Assembly (NCBI GenBank): GCA_013043165.1
Contig: JABDOQ010000095.1
Coordinates: forward strand, 1 to 44,334
Length of the DNA: 44,334 bases
Source of the DNA: Woeseiaceae bacterium
Lineage (GTDB): Bacteria > Pseudomonadota > Gammaproteobacteria > Steroidobacterales > Woeseiaceae
Reading direction: 5' to 3'
The translations under genes were made by a program, and so were the position numbers. Shown here piece by piece: positions 8,988 through 17,986 of the stretch. The notes under the pieces were generated by a model. It ran no database searches and was not told where the DNA came from. It saw only the letters and a list, made by a program, of their open reading frames with translations. Each line of letters begins with the position of its first letter. Positions within the stretch are counted from its first letter, which is position 1.

Positions 8988-10976
8988 TCAGCCGCCTTTG
9001 GTGCCGGCCTTGCCGCCATCGACTTCCATTGCCGTCGTTTCGTCGTCGTTCTCCGCGACGGGCATCTCGATCGTAGCCGCTTCGTGAATACCGGTTTCGC
9101 CCGCGTCGTCTGTAGCCTCATCGCGTGGCGGCATTTGCGCCGTCGTATCGAGCTCGGTGACTGACGCGAGCGGCGGCATTTCAACCGTTGGCCCGGTCGC
9201 GGTCTCACTGCCCGACATGTCGCCATCAAGGTCTTTGGCCAGTTCGGCGGCAGCGCGCTTGATTTCGACGTTCAGCGCCTGCGTCGCCGTCAGCTCGTCC
9301 TCGTAGTCCTGCTCGAGGATGTTCAATTCTACTTCATCATTGATCGTATAAGCGTCCGTTACGCCCGTGTCATCTTCGGGGGTAACTTCGATCGCCTGCA
9401 GGTCGCGCTCTGTGATGTCCTCCGGCTGCGGCATTTTCGTCGCATCGAGAATGACTGACAGGTCGTAGTCATCGTCATTGGGAAGGACCTCGCTGTCGAG
9501 TATCGTCTGTTCGTCGGTGTTCAAGGGCGACAGCATGTTGGTGTCTTCGGCAGCCGATATCGATGGTTCCGGCTCGAAAGGCAGTTCGATATCAATCTCT
9601 GTGGTTGACGCAAAGCCGAAATCCGAAGCGACTTCCATGTCCCCGCTTGCACCGAGTCCGGTTCCCAGGTCGAGATCGGCGTCCAGCGTAAGGTTCTCTT
9701 CGGTTGGGGAGTCGTCGTCCAGATCGTAGTCGGCAATTGCTGCGTGACTTCCCGTTTCCACGTCCGTGGCGCGCCGTGCCGGATGATCGACTATGGGTGC
9801 CTCACCGGGTCGTCCGCGTAAAAGTCGGCCAAACAGCAGCAGGCCAAGGATGATTGCAATGCCACCGCCCACCAGCCACATCAGCCAGGAAGTAGTCGAA
9901 GTAGACGAAGCCGGCTTGCTGGTGTTGATGACGGCGGTTGGGACATTTGTCGATGCAGAGCGGGTCGTCGGCCCTTCAAGTTCGGTATCAGGGATAACGA
10001 TCGTCTCGCTCGCGGTCTCTTTGCCGTCGACGAACGAATTGTCAGTATCGAGTACGACGTCTCCGGGGCTCAGGTCGACCGTAGTGTCGCCACTGGTTAC
10101 CGCCATTTCCGGCGAGGTCACCCCGGTGGTTGCTGCAGTCGCAGTCTCGGTGCTCGTAACTGTCTGCGCGAAATTCTGCTGTGCGAGGCTCTCGGTTGAC
10201 GTGACGCTCTTGGTTGCGGGCGCAGTCGCGGCCGAAGCCGCAGTGCCGGTTGTTGCGGCCGAGAAAACGGGCTCGCTGCCGTCGAAACTAGGGATAGTCA
10301 GCACGCTGCCGGCCTTTAGTTTGTTCGGATCGTTAGCAATGAAGGCGTCGGGATTCGCATTGAAGATCGCGCTTACGGCTGGCCAGATGCCGATGGGACG
10401 ATTTTCGATTCGTTCTGCGATGCGCGACAGCGAGTCGCCGGGCTGAACGCGGTAGCTCGTGGACTTGCCAATGGGCTCCTGAGGTACCGTGCGTGCGGCC
10501 GGTGCGCGTTGCGTTGCAGCCGCTGCGCGTTCTGTGGTGGCAGGAGTTGATCGGCGCGCGGGAGCAACAGGCGTTGCCGCGGCGGACTGCCCGTCCTGTA
10601 CTGATCCCGCCGGATCGATGAACAGCATGTACTCGCGGCTCAGGTTCGCGGTGTAGGCGCAGTCGACAACAACCTGTGCGGCGACCATGGGTTCGCGCAT
10701 GGCCGCTTGACCGGTCAGCAGGATGTTGCCATTCGCAATACTGATTGTGGCGCGGCCAATACTCGGAAATCCGCTGGCAAGCGCACCGGCGCCCAATGTC
10801 ACGCAGGAGCTGGTCAATTGCTCGTTAGGTGCCAGCGCAAAGGCAATGCTCGCGCGCAGCGGCTGCCCGAGTCGCGATTGTACGGTCAGGTCACCGAGTT
10901 CGAGCGCGCTGGCCGGCAGGCCGGCGAGGCTGCCGCCGACGGCAACCAGCGGCAATATCGTTCTTTGCGCGCGCAT
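8988..10976 (-). CDS. FimV-like peptidoglycan-associated membrane protein (shorter paralogue)
   Basis: Protein of the FimV/HubP family, inner-membrane organisers of polar type IV pili. Start ATG 10976 (MRAQRTILPLVAVGG) gives a signal peptide ending near PASA; the frame is open to 11138 but with poorer starts. The mature N-terminus LELGDLTVQSRLGQPLRASI is the FimV N-terminal domain. A LysM domain follows (YRVQPGDSLSRIAERI), then a Thr/Ala-rich linker, one membrane segment (LMWLVGGGIAIILGLLLFG) and a very acidic cytoplasmic tail. Unlike the fimV gene at 20242 it lacks the recognisable C-terminal TPR-like FimV domain. Its neighbour is a FimX-like protein, and a CRP/Vfr-type box lies upstream. 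Confidence 0.85.
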   Translation of the reverse strand: MRAQRTILPLVAVGGSLAGLPASALELGDLTVQSRLGQPLRASIAFALAPNEQLTSSCVTLGAGALASGFPSIGRATISIANGNILLTGQAAMREPMVAAQVVVDCAYTANLSREYMLFIDPAGSVQDGQSAAATPVAPARRSTPATTERAAAATQRAPAARTVPQEPIGKSTSYRVQPGDSLSRIAERIENRPIGIWPAVSAIFNANPDAFIANDPNKLKAGSVLTIPSFDGSEPVFSAATTGTAASAATAPATKSVTSTESLAQQNFAQTVTSTETATAATTGVTSPEMAVTSGDTTVDLSPGDVVLDTDNSFVDGKETASETIVIPDTELEGPTTRSASTNVPTAVINTSKPASSTSTTSWLMWLVGGGIAIILGLLLFGRLLRGRPGEAPIVDHPARRATDVETGSHAAIADYDLDDDSPTEENLTLDADLDLGTGLGASGDMEVASDFGFASTTEIDIELPFEPEPSISAAEDTNMLSPLNTDEQTILDSEVLPNDDDYDLSVILDATKMPQPEDITERDLQAIEVTPEDDTGVTDAYTINDEVELNILEQDYEDELTATQALNVEIKRAAAELAKDLDGDMSGSETATGPTVEMPPLASVTELDTTAQMPPRDEATDDAGETGIHEAATIEMPVAENDDETTAMEVDGGKAGTKGG

Positions 10977-11136
10977 CGCGATGCGACTCTTTGAGTTCTG
11001 CTTTGATGGTGCGTGTTTCACAGTCGGATTCCCCGCTGGCATTGTGATGAACAGAGTACGGCTCGGTTGACCTTTAAAACATGACGCCATTCTATGTTTT
11101 GACAATACGCGACTGTTAGCGCCTGGTTCCGCCGAC

Positions 11137-11160
11137 AAAGTGTGATACGAGTCACACTTT
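11137..11160 (-). promoter_or_regulatory. Perfect CRP/Vfr-type binding site upstream of the FimV paralogue
   Basis: AAAGTGTGA and TCACACTTT are perfect 9-base arms around a 6-base centre, containing the consensus TGTGA-N6-TCACA of CRP and its Pseudomonas homologue Vfr. It lies between the FimX-like gene stop (11187) and the FimV-like gene start (10976) on the minus strand. A possible -10, TAGAAT at 11094-11089, would put the site near -66, typical of upstream activation though not at the exact class I phase. Vfr-type control of pilus functions is known in Pseudomonas; applying it here is inference. Confidence 0.7.
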
Positions 11161-11186
11161 CAGAGTAGCGGACGGCTGCACAAGGA

Positions 11187-13295
11187 CTAACCGTTGTTGG
11201 CGGTCGCCAATCCGGCGAGCGTATTTGGTGCAGTATTGCCGGTATTCTCGAGCACTACTTCCGGCTCGTGAACATAATGTCCCTGCATGAAGTCCAGCCC
11301 GAGCTGGAACAACACGGCCATGGCGTTGGCATTCTCAACGCGCTCGGCGATGGTCTTGATGTTACGTTCCCTGGCGGCATTGACAATTTTGCTGACAGCG
11401 TTCTGCACCGTTTTGTCCGTAGTCAGCGTGTGCATGAGCTCGCCGTCGACCTTGATGTAGTCCGGCTTTAACAAATCGAGGATCTGGAAGCGCTCCTGGT
11501 CGATGCCGTAGTGCTCGATAGCGAATCCGATACCGAGTCTGCGAGCATGACTGACAATATGCTTTGTTTGCTTGATGTGCTTGGCGGCATCGCGTTCCGG
11601 CACTTCGAGAACCAGCCGCGAGCAATCGAAGCCATCTCCATCGAGTTTTTGTTCAATCCAGGCGGCGGTTGACGGATCTGTTATCGACTGTTGCGAAAGG
11701 CGAACAAACACGCGGTCAGCATTATTCTTACCGCAGAACTGGGTGGCTGCTTTCAGCATCCAGCGGTCGATGTTTTTCATCATGTTATTGCGTTCCGCGG
11801 CCGGCAGGAACTCTGAGGGCAACACCGAGTTACCCTGCTCGTCGATCATGCGAACCAGCAGGTCGTACATTTGTATGGAATCGCTGCGCAACCCGGCAAT
11901 GGGCAATTGCGCCAGTCGGAAGCGATTCTCCATGAGTGCTGCCTTGAGATGTCTCACCCAGATGGCGTCGAATTCACGCTGCTTGGTATCCTCTTCGGCG
12001 CTGTCGCTCAGGAACGATCCGTTACCACCGGCCGTCTTGCCAATCTCGTATGCCGCGATTGTCGCTGCGATGAATTCTTCGAGGCTGCTGAACACTTCGC
12101 TGACAGCACAGGCTCCGACCGTGCACGTCATGGACGTCGATTTATCCTCGATTTCAAACATCGTGTTGCCTATATGGTCAACCAGCTGTTTGCCCCAGAC
12201 CTGCGCGTCCCTCGCAGTGCCACGCTCCAGCAGCACCATGATCGATGTTCCTTCGAAACGTCCGGCCACATCGCGTGGATGCATGCGTTTGCGAACTTCC
12301 TCAGCGAACAGGCCGAGAATCTCTTCAGAAGCCAGGATGCCGATCTTGTCTTTGAGAGCGCTGAAATGGTCCGGTTTGATGTAAGCGAGACAGTGAGTTC
12401 CCGATGCGGGTTTTCGTTTCAGCCGTTTGGTTATACGTTCGAGGAACTGAGCCCGATGAAAGAACAACATCGTCGGATCGCGCTTCAGGGCATCATGGAC
12501 GAGTTTGGTCGGTTCTTCAGCAATCTGCAGCTGTGGCGCGATGCGTATTTGCACGCACGTTCCATCATCGAGGTCGATCCTGCCAAACTGCAGATGAAGC
12601 TCCTCGGCATCGCCAGAGTCGATGTGGGCTTTGACGATGAGTTTTTCGCCTTTCTGCCACTTGCCCTGAACGGTGGCGACCAGCGCACCCTTAAGGGCTG
12701 CCTGGCTTTCGGCCTCGAAATTATCCATAACCGGTGTGCCGATCAGCTCGTTCTTGTCCTTGAGCTTGAATGTCTTCAGCCACGAATCGTTTAGGTCGAC
12801 GAAGATGCCTTCCTGCACGAGAGCAATCGAACTGCTGGAATAGTCCCTGTGATCTTTGAGCTGACGCTTGTATTCGGTCGCCGACTGCAGCGTCGAGTTC
12901 AAGGCACGCTCGACCCGCAATGCGCGAAGCTCACGACTGACGACCGATTGCAGACGTTTTTTGAGACGCAGGGATACCAGATCGCAGGCACCGGCGCGCA
13001 TCGCACTTTCGATGTTCGATTCTTCGGCTTTGTCCTGCATCGCTATGACCGGCAATTCCGGGTTATAGCAGTCTTTTTGTTTGACGACCTGGCGAATCTC
13101 GTCCGGATAGCGATCGCAATTGAGAATGAGTAGCTCGACGCTTTCGGCGGCTAGCGTGTCGGCTAGTTTATTGGGGCTGGAAATCCAATGGCAATGCGCT
13201 GCATGTCCTGCATCGCGCAGGGTACTGTTGATTAGCTGAACATCGTCCTGATTGGTGGTCAGGACGGCTATGGAGATGCTGTGGCGCCCGTTCAA
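11187..13295 (-). CDS. FimX-like protein: degenerate receiver, PAS, GGDEF and EAL domains
   Basis: Cytoplasmic c-di-GMP-related protein of about 702 residues with the same domain order as FimX, the type IV pilus regulator. Residues 1-125 resemble a receiver domain with Asn59 where the phosphate-accepting Asp is expected. A PAS-like region spans about 150-255. The GGDEF domain (about 275-435) has RFEGTSI at 346-352 in place of GGDEF, and the EAL domain (about 440-690) has YDLLVRM at 477-483 in place of EALLR. Both enzymes should be inactive, so it is probably a c-di-GMP receptor. The start is TTG 13295 with AGGGA seven bases upstream; no ATG alternative exists nearby. Downstream of it lies a FimV paralogue. 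Confidence 0.82.
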   Translation of the reverse strand: MNGRHSISIAVLTTNQDDVQLINSTLRDAGHAAHCHWISSPNKLADTLAAESVELLILNCDRYPDEIRQVVKQKDCYNPELPVIAMQDKAEESNIESAMRAGACDLVSLRLKKRLQSVVSRELRALRVERALNSTLQSATEYKRQLKDHRDYSSSSIALVQEGIFVDLNDSWLKTFKLKDKNELIGTPVMDNFEAESQAALKGALVATVQGKWQKGEKLIVKAHIDSGDAEELHLQFGRIDLDDGTCVQIRIAPQLQIAEEPTKLVHDALKRDPTMLFFHRAQFLERITKRLKRKPASGTHCLAYIKPDHFSALKDKIGILASEEILGLFAEEVRKRMHPRDVAGRFEGTSIMVLLERGTARDAQVWGKQLVDHIGNTMFEIEDKSTSMTCTVGACAVSEVFSSLEEFIAATIAAYEIGKTAGGNGSFLSDSAEEDTKQREFDAIWVRHLKAALMENRFRLAQLPIAGLRSDSIQMYDLLVRMIDEQGNSVLPSEFLPAAERNNMMKNIDRWMLKAATQFCGKNNADRVFVRLSQQSITDPSTAAWIEQKLDGDGFDCSRLVLEVPERDAAKHIKQTKHIVSHARRLGIGFAIEHYGIDQERFQILDLLKPDYIKVDGELMHTLTTDKTVQNAVSKIVNAARERNIKTIAERVENANAMAVLFQLGLDFMQGHYVHEPEVVLENTGNTAPNTLAGLATANNG

Positions 13296-13525
13296 ATCCG
13301 AATCCCTGGCAACGTCGGGTTGTCTCGTGATATCCGTATGCTGTCGAAGGAGTCTAGTCAGAACGGTCGCCGTAGTCCCGACCGGGGTCTCAAAACCGTG
13401 ACATCCATCAAGTTTCCGGCCGTTTTAGGCGAATCAAGGCCTGAAAATGGCGCTAGCGTGGCTTAAAGACTCGGGTATGATAGCGCCTCGCCGCTGGCGG
13501 GCGGATGGTAAACAGGGCGACAGGC

Positions 13526-14092
13526 ATGGCTAGTTACAGCACAAGTGAATTCAAATCCGGGCTGCGCATCATCATTGACGGCGATCCGTGCATCATTGTT
13601 GAGAATGAGTTCGTCAAGCCTGGCAAAGGCCAGGCGTTCAATCGCGTCCGCATACGCAATCTGAAAACCGGCAAAACAGTCGACAAGACCTTCAAATCAG
13701 GTGAGTCGGTCGAGGCCGCTGACGTGATGGATACGGAGATGCAGTTCCTCTACAGCGACGGCGAGTTCTGGCACTTCATGGTTGCCGATACCTTCGAACA
13801 GTATGCGGCTGATGCAGAGGCGGTGGGCGATGCGAAGGACTGGATCACAGACGGCGATGTTTGCGGCATAACGCTTTGGAACAATTCACCGATCATTGTC
13901 AACGCACCGAATTTTGTCGAGCTGGAAATTACGGAAACTGATCCCGGCGTTAAAGGTGACACCGCCAGCGGTGGTGTCAAACCGGCAACGCTATCGACGG
14001 GTGCTGTTGTTCGAGTCCCGTTGTTCGTAGACCAGGGCGAGATCATCAAAGTCGATACACGCTCACGCGAATACGTTTCGCGCGTCAAATAA
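13526..14092 (+). CDS. efp: Translation elongation factor P
   Basis: EF-P relieves ribosome stalling at polyproline stretches. Start ATG 13526 ([12 protein letters not shown]) gives 188 residues, the standard length; an earlier in-frame ATG at 13505 adds seven unlikely residues. Lys34 in VKPGKGQAF is the lysine that EpmA modifies with beta-lysine, and epmA is encoded opposite, overlapping the last 30 bases of efp (14063-14092). TATGAT at 13476-13481 may be the -10 box, without a convincing -35. The EpmB aminomutase that supplies beta-lysine is not in the window. Confidence 0.96.
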   Translation: MASYSTSEFKSGLRIIIDGDPCIIVENEFVKPGKGQAFNRVRIRNLKTGKTVDKTFKSGESVEAADVMDTEMQFLYSDGEFWHFMVADTFEQYAADAEAVGDAKDWITDGDVCGITLWNNSPIIVNAPNFVELEITETDPGVKGDTASGGVKPATLSTGAVVRVPLFVDQGEIIKVDTRSREYVSRVK

Positions 14093-15040
14093 AGTAACTA
14101 CGTCGCGTATGTCGTCTGTCCGGTCGTGGATCATCTGCAGGCGCTCAAATCCCATAGCGACGCCGGCGGAGGCGGGCAATCCCGCCTCAAGCGCGGCTAA
14201 TAGTGAACGATCGTGTGGACGCACCGTGCGATTGCGACGTCGTCGATTCGCATTATCTGCAAGCATGCGGTGCAACTGCTCTTCTGCGTCCGTCAACTCG
14301 ACGTAACCGTTGGCCAGTTCGAGCGGGCCTAAGAAAACCTCGAACCGGTCGGCAACGCGTGGCTCATCAGGACACAAGCGCGCCAGTGCCGCCTGGCTCG
14401 CCGGGTAATGCCGCAATACGGTCAGCCGTTGAGGGTCGAACGCAGGAGCAATGTGGGTAGCCAGCAAGAGGTCGAGCCAGTCGTCGCGTTCGTCACCTAG
14501 AGAGTTCCGCAGATCGCTGTCGGCGTGTGCGGCATCTGCAAGTTCGTCGACAGTGGCGGTCAGGGGGTCAATGTTGGCGAACTGCAGAAATACGTCGCGA
14601 TATTCATATTGCACCGGCTGTTCCGTGAGCACAGCGGTACCCACGGTGGCTTCGATGAGCTTTGTCGTGTCATCGACTATGTCTTGCAGCCCGAAGCCAA
14701 GGCGATACCATTCGATCATTGTGAATTCCGGCTGATGCCGCGGGCCGGATTCACCGTCGCGGAACACGCGACAGATCGAAAAAATGTCGGGATAGCCTTC
14801 GCTGAGCAGACGTTTCATGCAGACTTCGGGCGAGGTATGCAGGTAGATCGGCCCACGGCTAATGAGACTGCGCTGGATTTCAAAGCTCTCGATATGGGTA
14901 TCGCTGACCGCATAGCTACTGAGCGCCGGAGTATCGACTTCGAGAACGCCAGCGGCGTCGAACCAGGCGCGAATTCGACGCATCATGGCAGCCCTGTTTA
15001 TTGCGGCCTGGACGCCAGGGGCAGATGGCCCGCCCGTCAT
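14063..15040 (-). CDS. epmA: EF-P beta-lysine ligase (class II lysyl-tRNA synthetase-like)
   Basis: EpmA (PoxA/GenX/YjeA) attaches beta-lysine to Lys34 of EF-P. It resembles the catalytic domain of lysyl-tRNA synthetase without the anticodon-binding domain: [30 protein letters not shown] (class II motif 2), [14 protein letters not shown] and MGFERLQM (motif 3). ATG 15040 overlaps the psd stop as ATGA, giving 325 residues and translational coupling to psd. The 3' end overlaps the 3' end of efp on the other strand, so substrate and modifying enzyme genes are convergent and antisense over 30 bases. Confidence 0.96.
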   Translation of the reverse strand: MTGGPSAPGVQAAINRAAMMRRIRAWFDAAGVLEVDTPALSSYAVSDTHIESFEIQRSLISRGPIYLHTSPEVCMKRLLSEGYPDIFSICRVFRDGESGPRHQPEFTMIEWYRLGFGLQDIVDDTTKLIEATVGTAVLTEQPVQYEYRDVFLQFANIDPLTATVDELADAAHADSDLRNSLGDERDDWLDLLLATHIAPAFDPQRLTVLRHYPASQAALARLCPDEPRVADRFEVFLGPLELANGYVELTDAEEQLHRMLADNANRRRRNRTVRPHDRSLLAALEAGLPASAGVAMGFERLQMIHDRTDDIRDVVTLFDARNVFA

Positions 15041-15900
15041 TTCTTGGCAGCCGATAGCGTCCCGATAGGCTGACCCATGCGCAAAGTGTCGCCGGATTCC
15101 AGCTTGTCGTGCCATTCGCAAACACCATCCGGCATCAGGACTATGACGGTTGAGCCCATGTTGAACCAGCCCAGAAGATCTCCTTTGCGCACTTTCGTTT
15201 CGTGCCCCGAGATATCGATTACATCGACGGCGCCGGCCTTGCGCGGCCGGATCTCGCCCGACCAGGGCGTTGAGATACTTCCCACGTTGAGTGCGCCAAC
15301 GAGAACGACAATTGCCGGTCCGTGCGCGGTTCTGAAATGCAGGATAAGCCGCTCGTTGCGCCGAAACAGCCCCGCAACTTTAGCAACGGTTGCTGTGTTC
15401 ACACTGAATAGATCTCCCGGAACGTATCGCGCAGCAAGCAGGTCCCCGTCGAATGGCGCGTGCACGCGGTGATAGTTGTAGGGCGCGAGATAAATCGTAG
15501 CAAAGCGGCCGTCGACGTAAGAAGCCGCTTCCCCGATGTCAGTCGCAAGCAGGTCCTGCAGTGAGTAGTCAAGCCCTTTTGCCTGAAGAATACTATCGGC
15601 ACGCAAGTTTCCTGCAACGCTGACGGTTCCATCGGCGGGCGAAATGATCGCGCCGGTGTCATCGTCAATATCGCGCGCACCGTCGTTCAACTCGCGGATA
15701 AAAAAATCATTAAAGGTCGGAAAGCCCTGCGGCACGTCGAGTTTAATTTCTTCTACATCGACATCGTAAAGCCGCACAAATCGTGTAATCAGGAAGTCCT
15801 TGACGCGCGGGTTCCTGATGCGGGCAATCCGGTAGATCAGCGATGTGAGCCAGTGCCGCGGCAACAGGTATTGAAAGATCACAAAAATGTTTGCAAGCAT
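15037..15900 (-). CDS. psd: Phosphatidylserine decarboxylase proenzyme
   Basis: Membrane enzyme producing phosphatidylethanolamine from phosphatidylserine. The self-cleavage site is FNMGSTVIVL near residue 250 (usual LGST); cleavage before the Ser creates the pyruvoyl group of the small alpha chain. SPADGTV near residue 88 and APYNYHRVHAPFDG near residue 140 are the other conserved active-site motifs. The length of 287 residues is normal. It precedes epmA with a 4-base overlap, an arrangement also known from enterobacteria, where psd and epmA are neighbours. No clear Shine-Dalgarno precedes ATG 15900. Confidence 0.96.
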   Translation of the reverse strand: MLANIFVIFQYLLPRHWLTSLIYRIARIRNPRVKDFLITRFVRLYDVDVEEIKLDVPQGFPTFNDFFIRELNDGARDIDDDTGAIISPADGTVSVAGNLRADSILQAKGLDYSLQDLLATDIGEAASYVDGRFATIYLAPYNYHRVHAPFDGDLLAARYVPGDLFSVNTATVAKVAGLFRRNERLILHFRTAHGPAIVVLVGALNVGSISTPWSGEIRPRKAGAVDVIDISGHETKVRKGDLLGWFNMGSTVIVLMPDGVCEWHDKLESGDTLRMGQPIGTLSAAKK

Positions 15901-15923
15901 TGTAATGGGCCGTTGATTGAAGG

Positions 15924-16343
15924 TCAGTTGAGTTGTGTTTCGAACCCGGCTTCGATGCTTAGAACGAGATTTTCGTCATCGAAAAATTGCAGTGACACGA
16001 TGTCTGCCGGACCTGTCGGGCGCATCAGCATCAGGTGTTTTCCACCGCGCTGTAACGTCACCGTTTCGCCGGCCCGAATCTCAAGTTCGGGAATGGCCCG
16101 CATGCGCGCGACACCGTTTTCGAGTGTAGATTCATGCAGCTGGACGGACGCGAACTGCGCGCTTGCAACCCGTGTGATACTGATCTTCTGTTCCGTGTTA
16201 TTGGTCAGCGACAGGTAGCCGGCGCTCATCCCGGTACCTGGCATAGGTCGGGTAATGACAAGGTCCGTCGCGACGAGCGGTGGCTGCGGCTCGGTGCTGC
16301 AAGCGCCGATCAGAATTGCCGTCAGAACGAGATAAAGTCGCAT
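15924..16343 (-). CDS. PCu(A)C-type copper chaperone, lipoprotein
   Basis: Periplasmic copper chaperone of the PCu(A)C family, which delivers Cu(I) to the CuA centre of cytochrome oxidase together with SCO proteins. The full family signature H-x10-M-x21-H-x-M is present: His in LHEST, Met in ARMRA, then HLM in GGKHLMLM. The N-terminus ends in LIGACS, a lipobox, so it is membrane anchored. The start overlaps the stop of the upstream SCO1 gene by one base (TAATG), implying co-translation. Length 139 residues. Confidence 0.92.
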   Translation of the reverse strand: MRLYLVLTAILIGACSTEPQPPLVATDLVITRPMPGTGMSAGYLSLTNNTEQKISITRVASAQFASVQLHESTLENGVARMRAIPELEIRAGETVTLQRGGKHLMLMRPTGPADIVSLQFFDDENLVLSIEAGFETQLN

Positions 16344-16954
16344 TATCGGCCCTCCATGATCAAAGGGACATCGTGCACAAAATTTTCGACCGTGTGTGGA
16401 CCACCGAACAACGCATGAAATTCACCGTCGGGATTGATGAGGAGGACGGCCGCAGAATGGTCGACCGCATAGTCGTCGCTCTCACCGGCCTGTTTTTCGA
16501 AATAGATGCCGAGTCCGGATGTCAGCTTCCTGGTTTCATCGAGGTTGCCGGTGACACCGAGGTTGCCGTCGCCGAAGTAGTCGACGTATTTGCCCATGAG
16601 TTCCGGCGTGTCGCGTTCGGGATCGACGCTGACCAGCACGATCCGTGGCAGAGGTTCCTGGCCGGCGGCCGCGAGTTCGTTCCTGGCCAGGGCCAGTATC
16701 TGCAGCGTGGCCGGGCAAATGTCGGGACAATGCGTGAAGCCAAAAAAGACCAGGTCCCAGCGATCGCGGAACGAATCCCGCGTGACCACATTGCCAGCCT
16801 GGTCGACAAGCGAGAATTCGGGTAAGGGCATAGCGGCAGGAAGTACAAATGCAGTATTCAAATCTGCCGGCGCCTGCCAACGTGTTGCCACGAAGATGCC
16901 TGCAGATACAGCGATCGCCAGCACGATGGCAACGATGAAGTTTTTCAGACTCAT
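16343..16954 (-). CDS. SCO1/SenC family copper-binding protein
   Basis: Thioredoxin-fold protein for assembly of the CuA site of cytochrome c oxidase. Start ATG 16954 (MSLKNFIVAIVLAIAVSAG) gives an N-terminal membrane anchor; the frame extends upstream to 17071 but overlaps prmB and has no better start. The copper ligands are the two Cys of HCPDICPA near residue 75 and the His of AVDHSAAVLL near residue 165. It forms an operon with the PCu(A)C chaperone. The cytochrome oxidase genes themselves are not in this window. The family is certain. Confidence 0.93.
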   Translation of the reverse strand: MSLKNFIVAIVLAIAVSAGIFVATRWQAPADLNTAFVLPAAMPLPEFSLVDQAGNVVTRDSFRDRWDLVFFGFTHCPDICPATLQILALARNELAAAGQEPLPRIVLVSVDPERDTPELMGKYVDYFGDGNLGVTGNLDETRKLTSGLGIYFEKQAGESDDYAVDHSAAVLLINPDGEFHALFGGPHTVENFVHDVPLIMEGR

Positions 16955-17064
16955 AAATATTTCAGTTGGAGTGTCGAAATCGAGAGGCCGTAATTCTACA
17001 GGCAGTTGCGTGGTGAGCGTGATAGATTCGCCGTCGCATTCGTACTTTCTGATGCATATCAACC

Positions 17065-17964
17065 ATGACAAACCCGATCAGGCCGCCCGCAACCGTAGAA
17101 CAGGTCATTCGCGATATTGCGAAGCGCTTCGAGGGCGCGTCCCTGAACTATGGGCACGGCACCGACAATGCGCTGGATGAAGCAGCTTGGCTGGTTTTTG
17201 CAACCCTCGGCTTGTCGCACGACGATGCGCCGGGCGCTTATTTGCAGGGCGTGTCGAAGGACCAGGTAGCCAGCATGCTCGCGATTGCGCAGCGACGCAT
17301 AGAGGAGCGCGTGCCGCTGGCGTACCTGCTCAACCAGGCCTGGTTTGCGGGACTGGAATTCTACGTGGACGAGCGTGTACTGGTCCCGCGTTCTCCGCTT
17401 GCCGAGCTGATCCAGAGACGGTTTGCGCCATGGATAGAGACTTCCGGCGTCAGGAATGCCGCCGATCTTGGTACAGGCAGCGGCTGCATCGCAATCGCCA
17501 TCGCGAGCGCGTTTCCGGGAGCGAGTGTCGATGCGGTCGATATCTCCGAGGACGCGCTGGTCGTTGCGGCCATCAATGTCAGGCGCCACGGCATGAGCGA
17601 TCGCGTGCATCCGATTCGGTCCGATTTCTTTGCAAAGCTCGCTGGCAAGCAGTACGACCTGATCGTCAGCAATCCCCCGTACGTCGACCAAAAAGACATG
17701 AGCACGCTGGCTGACGAGTTTCGGCATGAGCCCGAACTGGGGCTGGCCGCGGGAGACCAGGGTCTGGATTCGGTGCACAAGATTCTGCATGATGCCTCGC
17801 GATTTCTGACGGACAATGGAATACTCGTGTGTGAAGTCGGCAACAGTCAGGCGGCGCTCGAGCAAGCGTATCCCGATGTTGCCTTTCTCTGGCTCGACTT
17901 CGAGCAGGGTGGTAGCGGCGTATTCCTGCTGACGAAGCAGGACCTGGCGGCATTTGCGACCTGA
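17065..17964 (+). CDS. prmB: Ribosomal protein L3 glutamine methyltransferase
   Basis: SAM-dependent N5-glutamine methyltransferase acting on ribosomal protein L3. NPPYVD near residue 203 is the substrate-glutamine motif, and [14 protein letters not shown] near residue 135 is the SAM-binding loop. [16 protein letters not shown] just before it contains VPRSP, which distinguishes PrmB from PrmC, where PRPDTE is usual. Length 299 residues. It is divergent from SCO1 and overlaps an upstream extension of aroC; in Pseudomonas prmB is also followed by aroC. Confidence 0.94.
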   Translation: MTNPIRPPATVEQVIRDIAKRFEGASLNYGHGTDNALDEAAWLVFATLGLSHDDAPGAYLQGVSKDQVASMLAIAQRRIEERVPLAYLLNQAWFAGLEFYVDERVLVPRSPLAELIQRRFAPWIETSGVRNAADLGTGSGCIAIAIASAFPGASVDAVDISEDALVVAAINVRRHGMSDRVHPIRSDFFAKLAGKQYDLIVSNPPYVDQKDMSTLADEFRHEPELGLAAGDQGLDSVHKILHDASRFLTDNGILVCEVGNSQAALEQAYPDVAFLWLDFEQGGSGVFLLTKQDLAAFAT

Positions 17965-17986
17965 TAGGAACGGGAAGAAAAACAAC

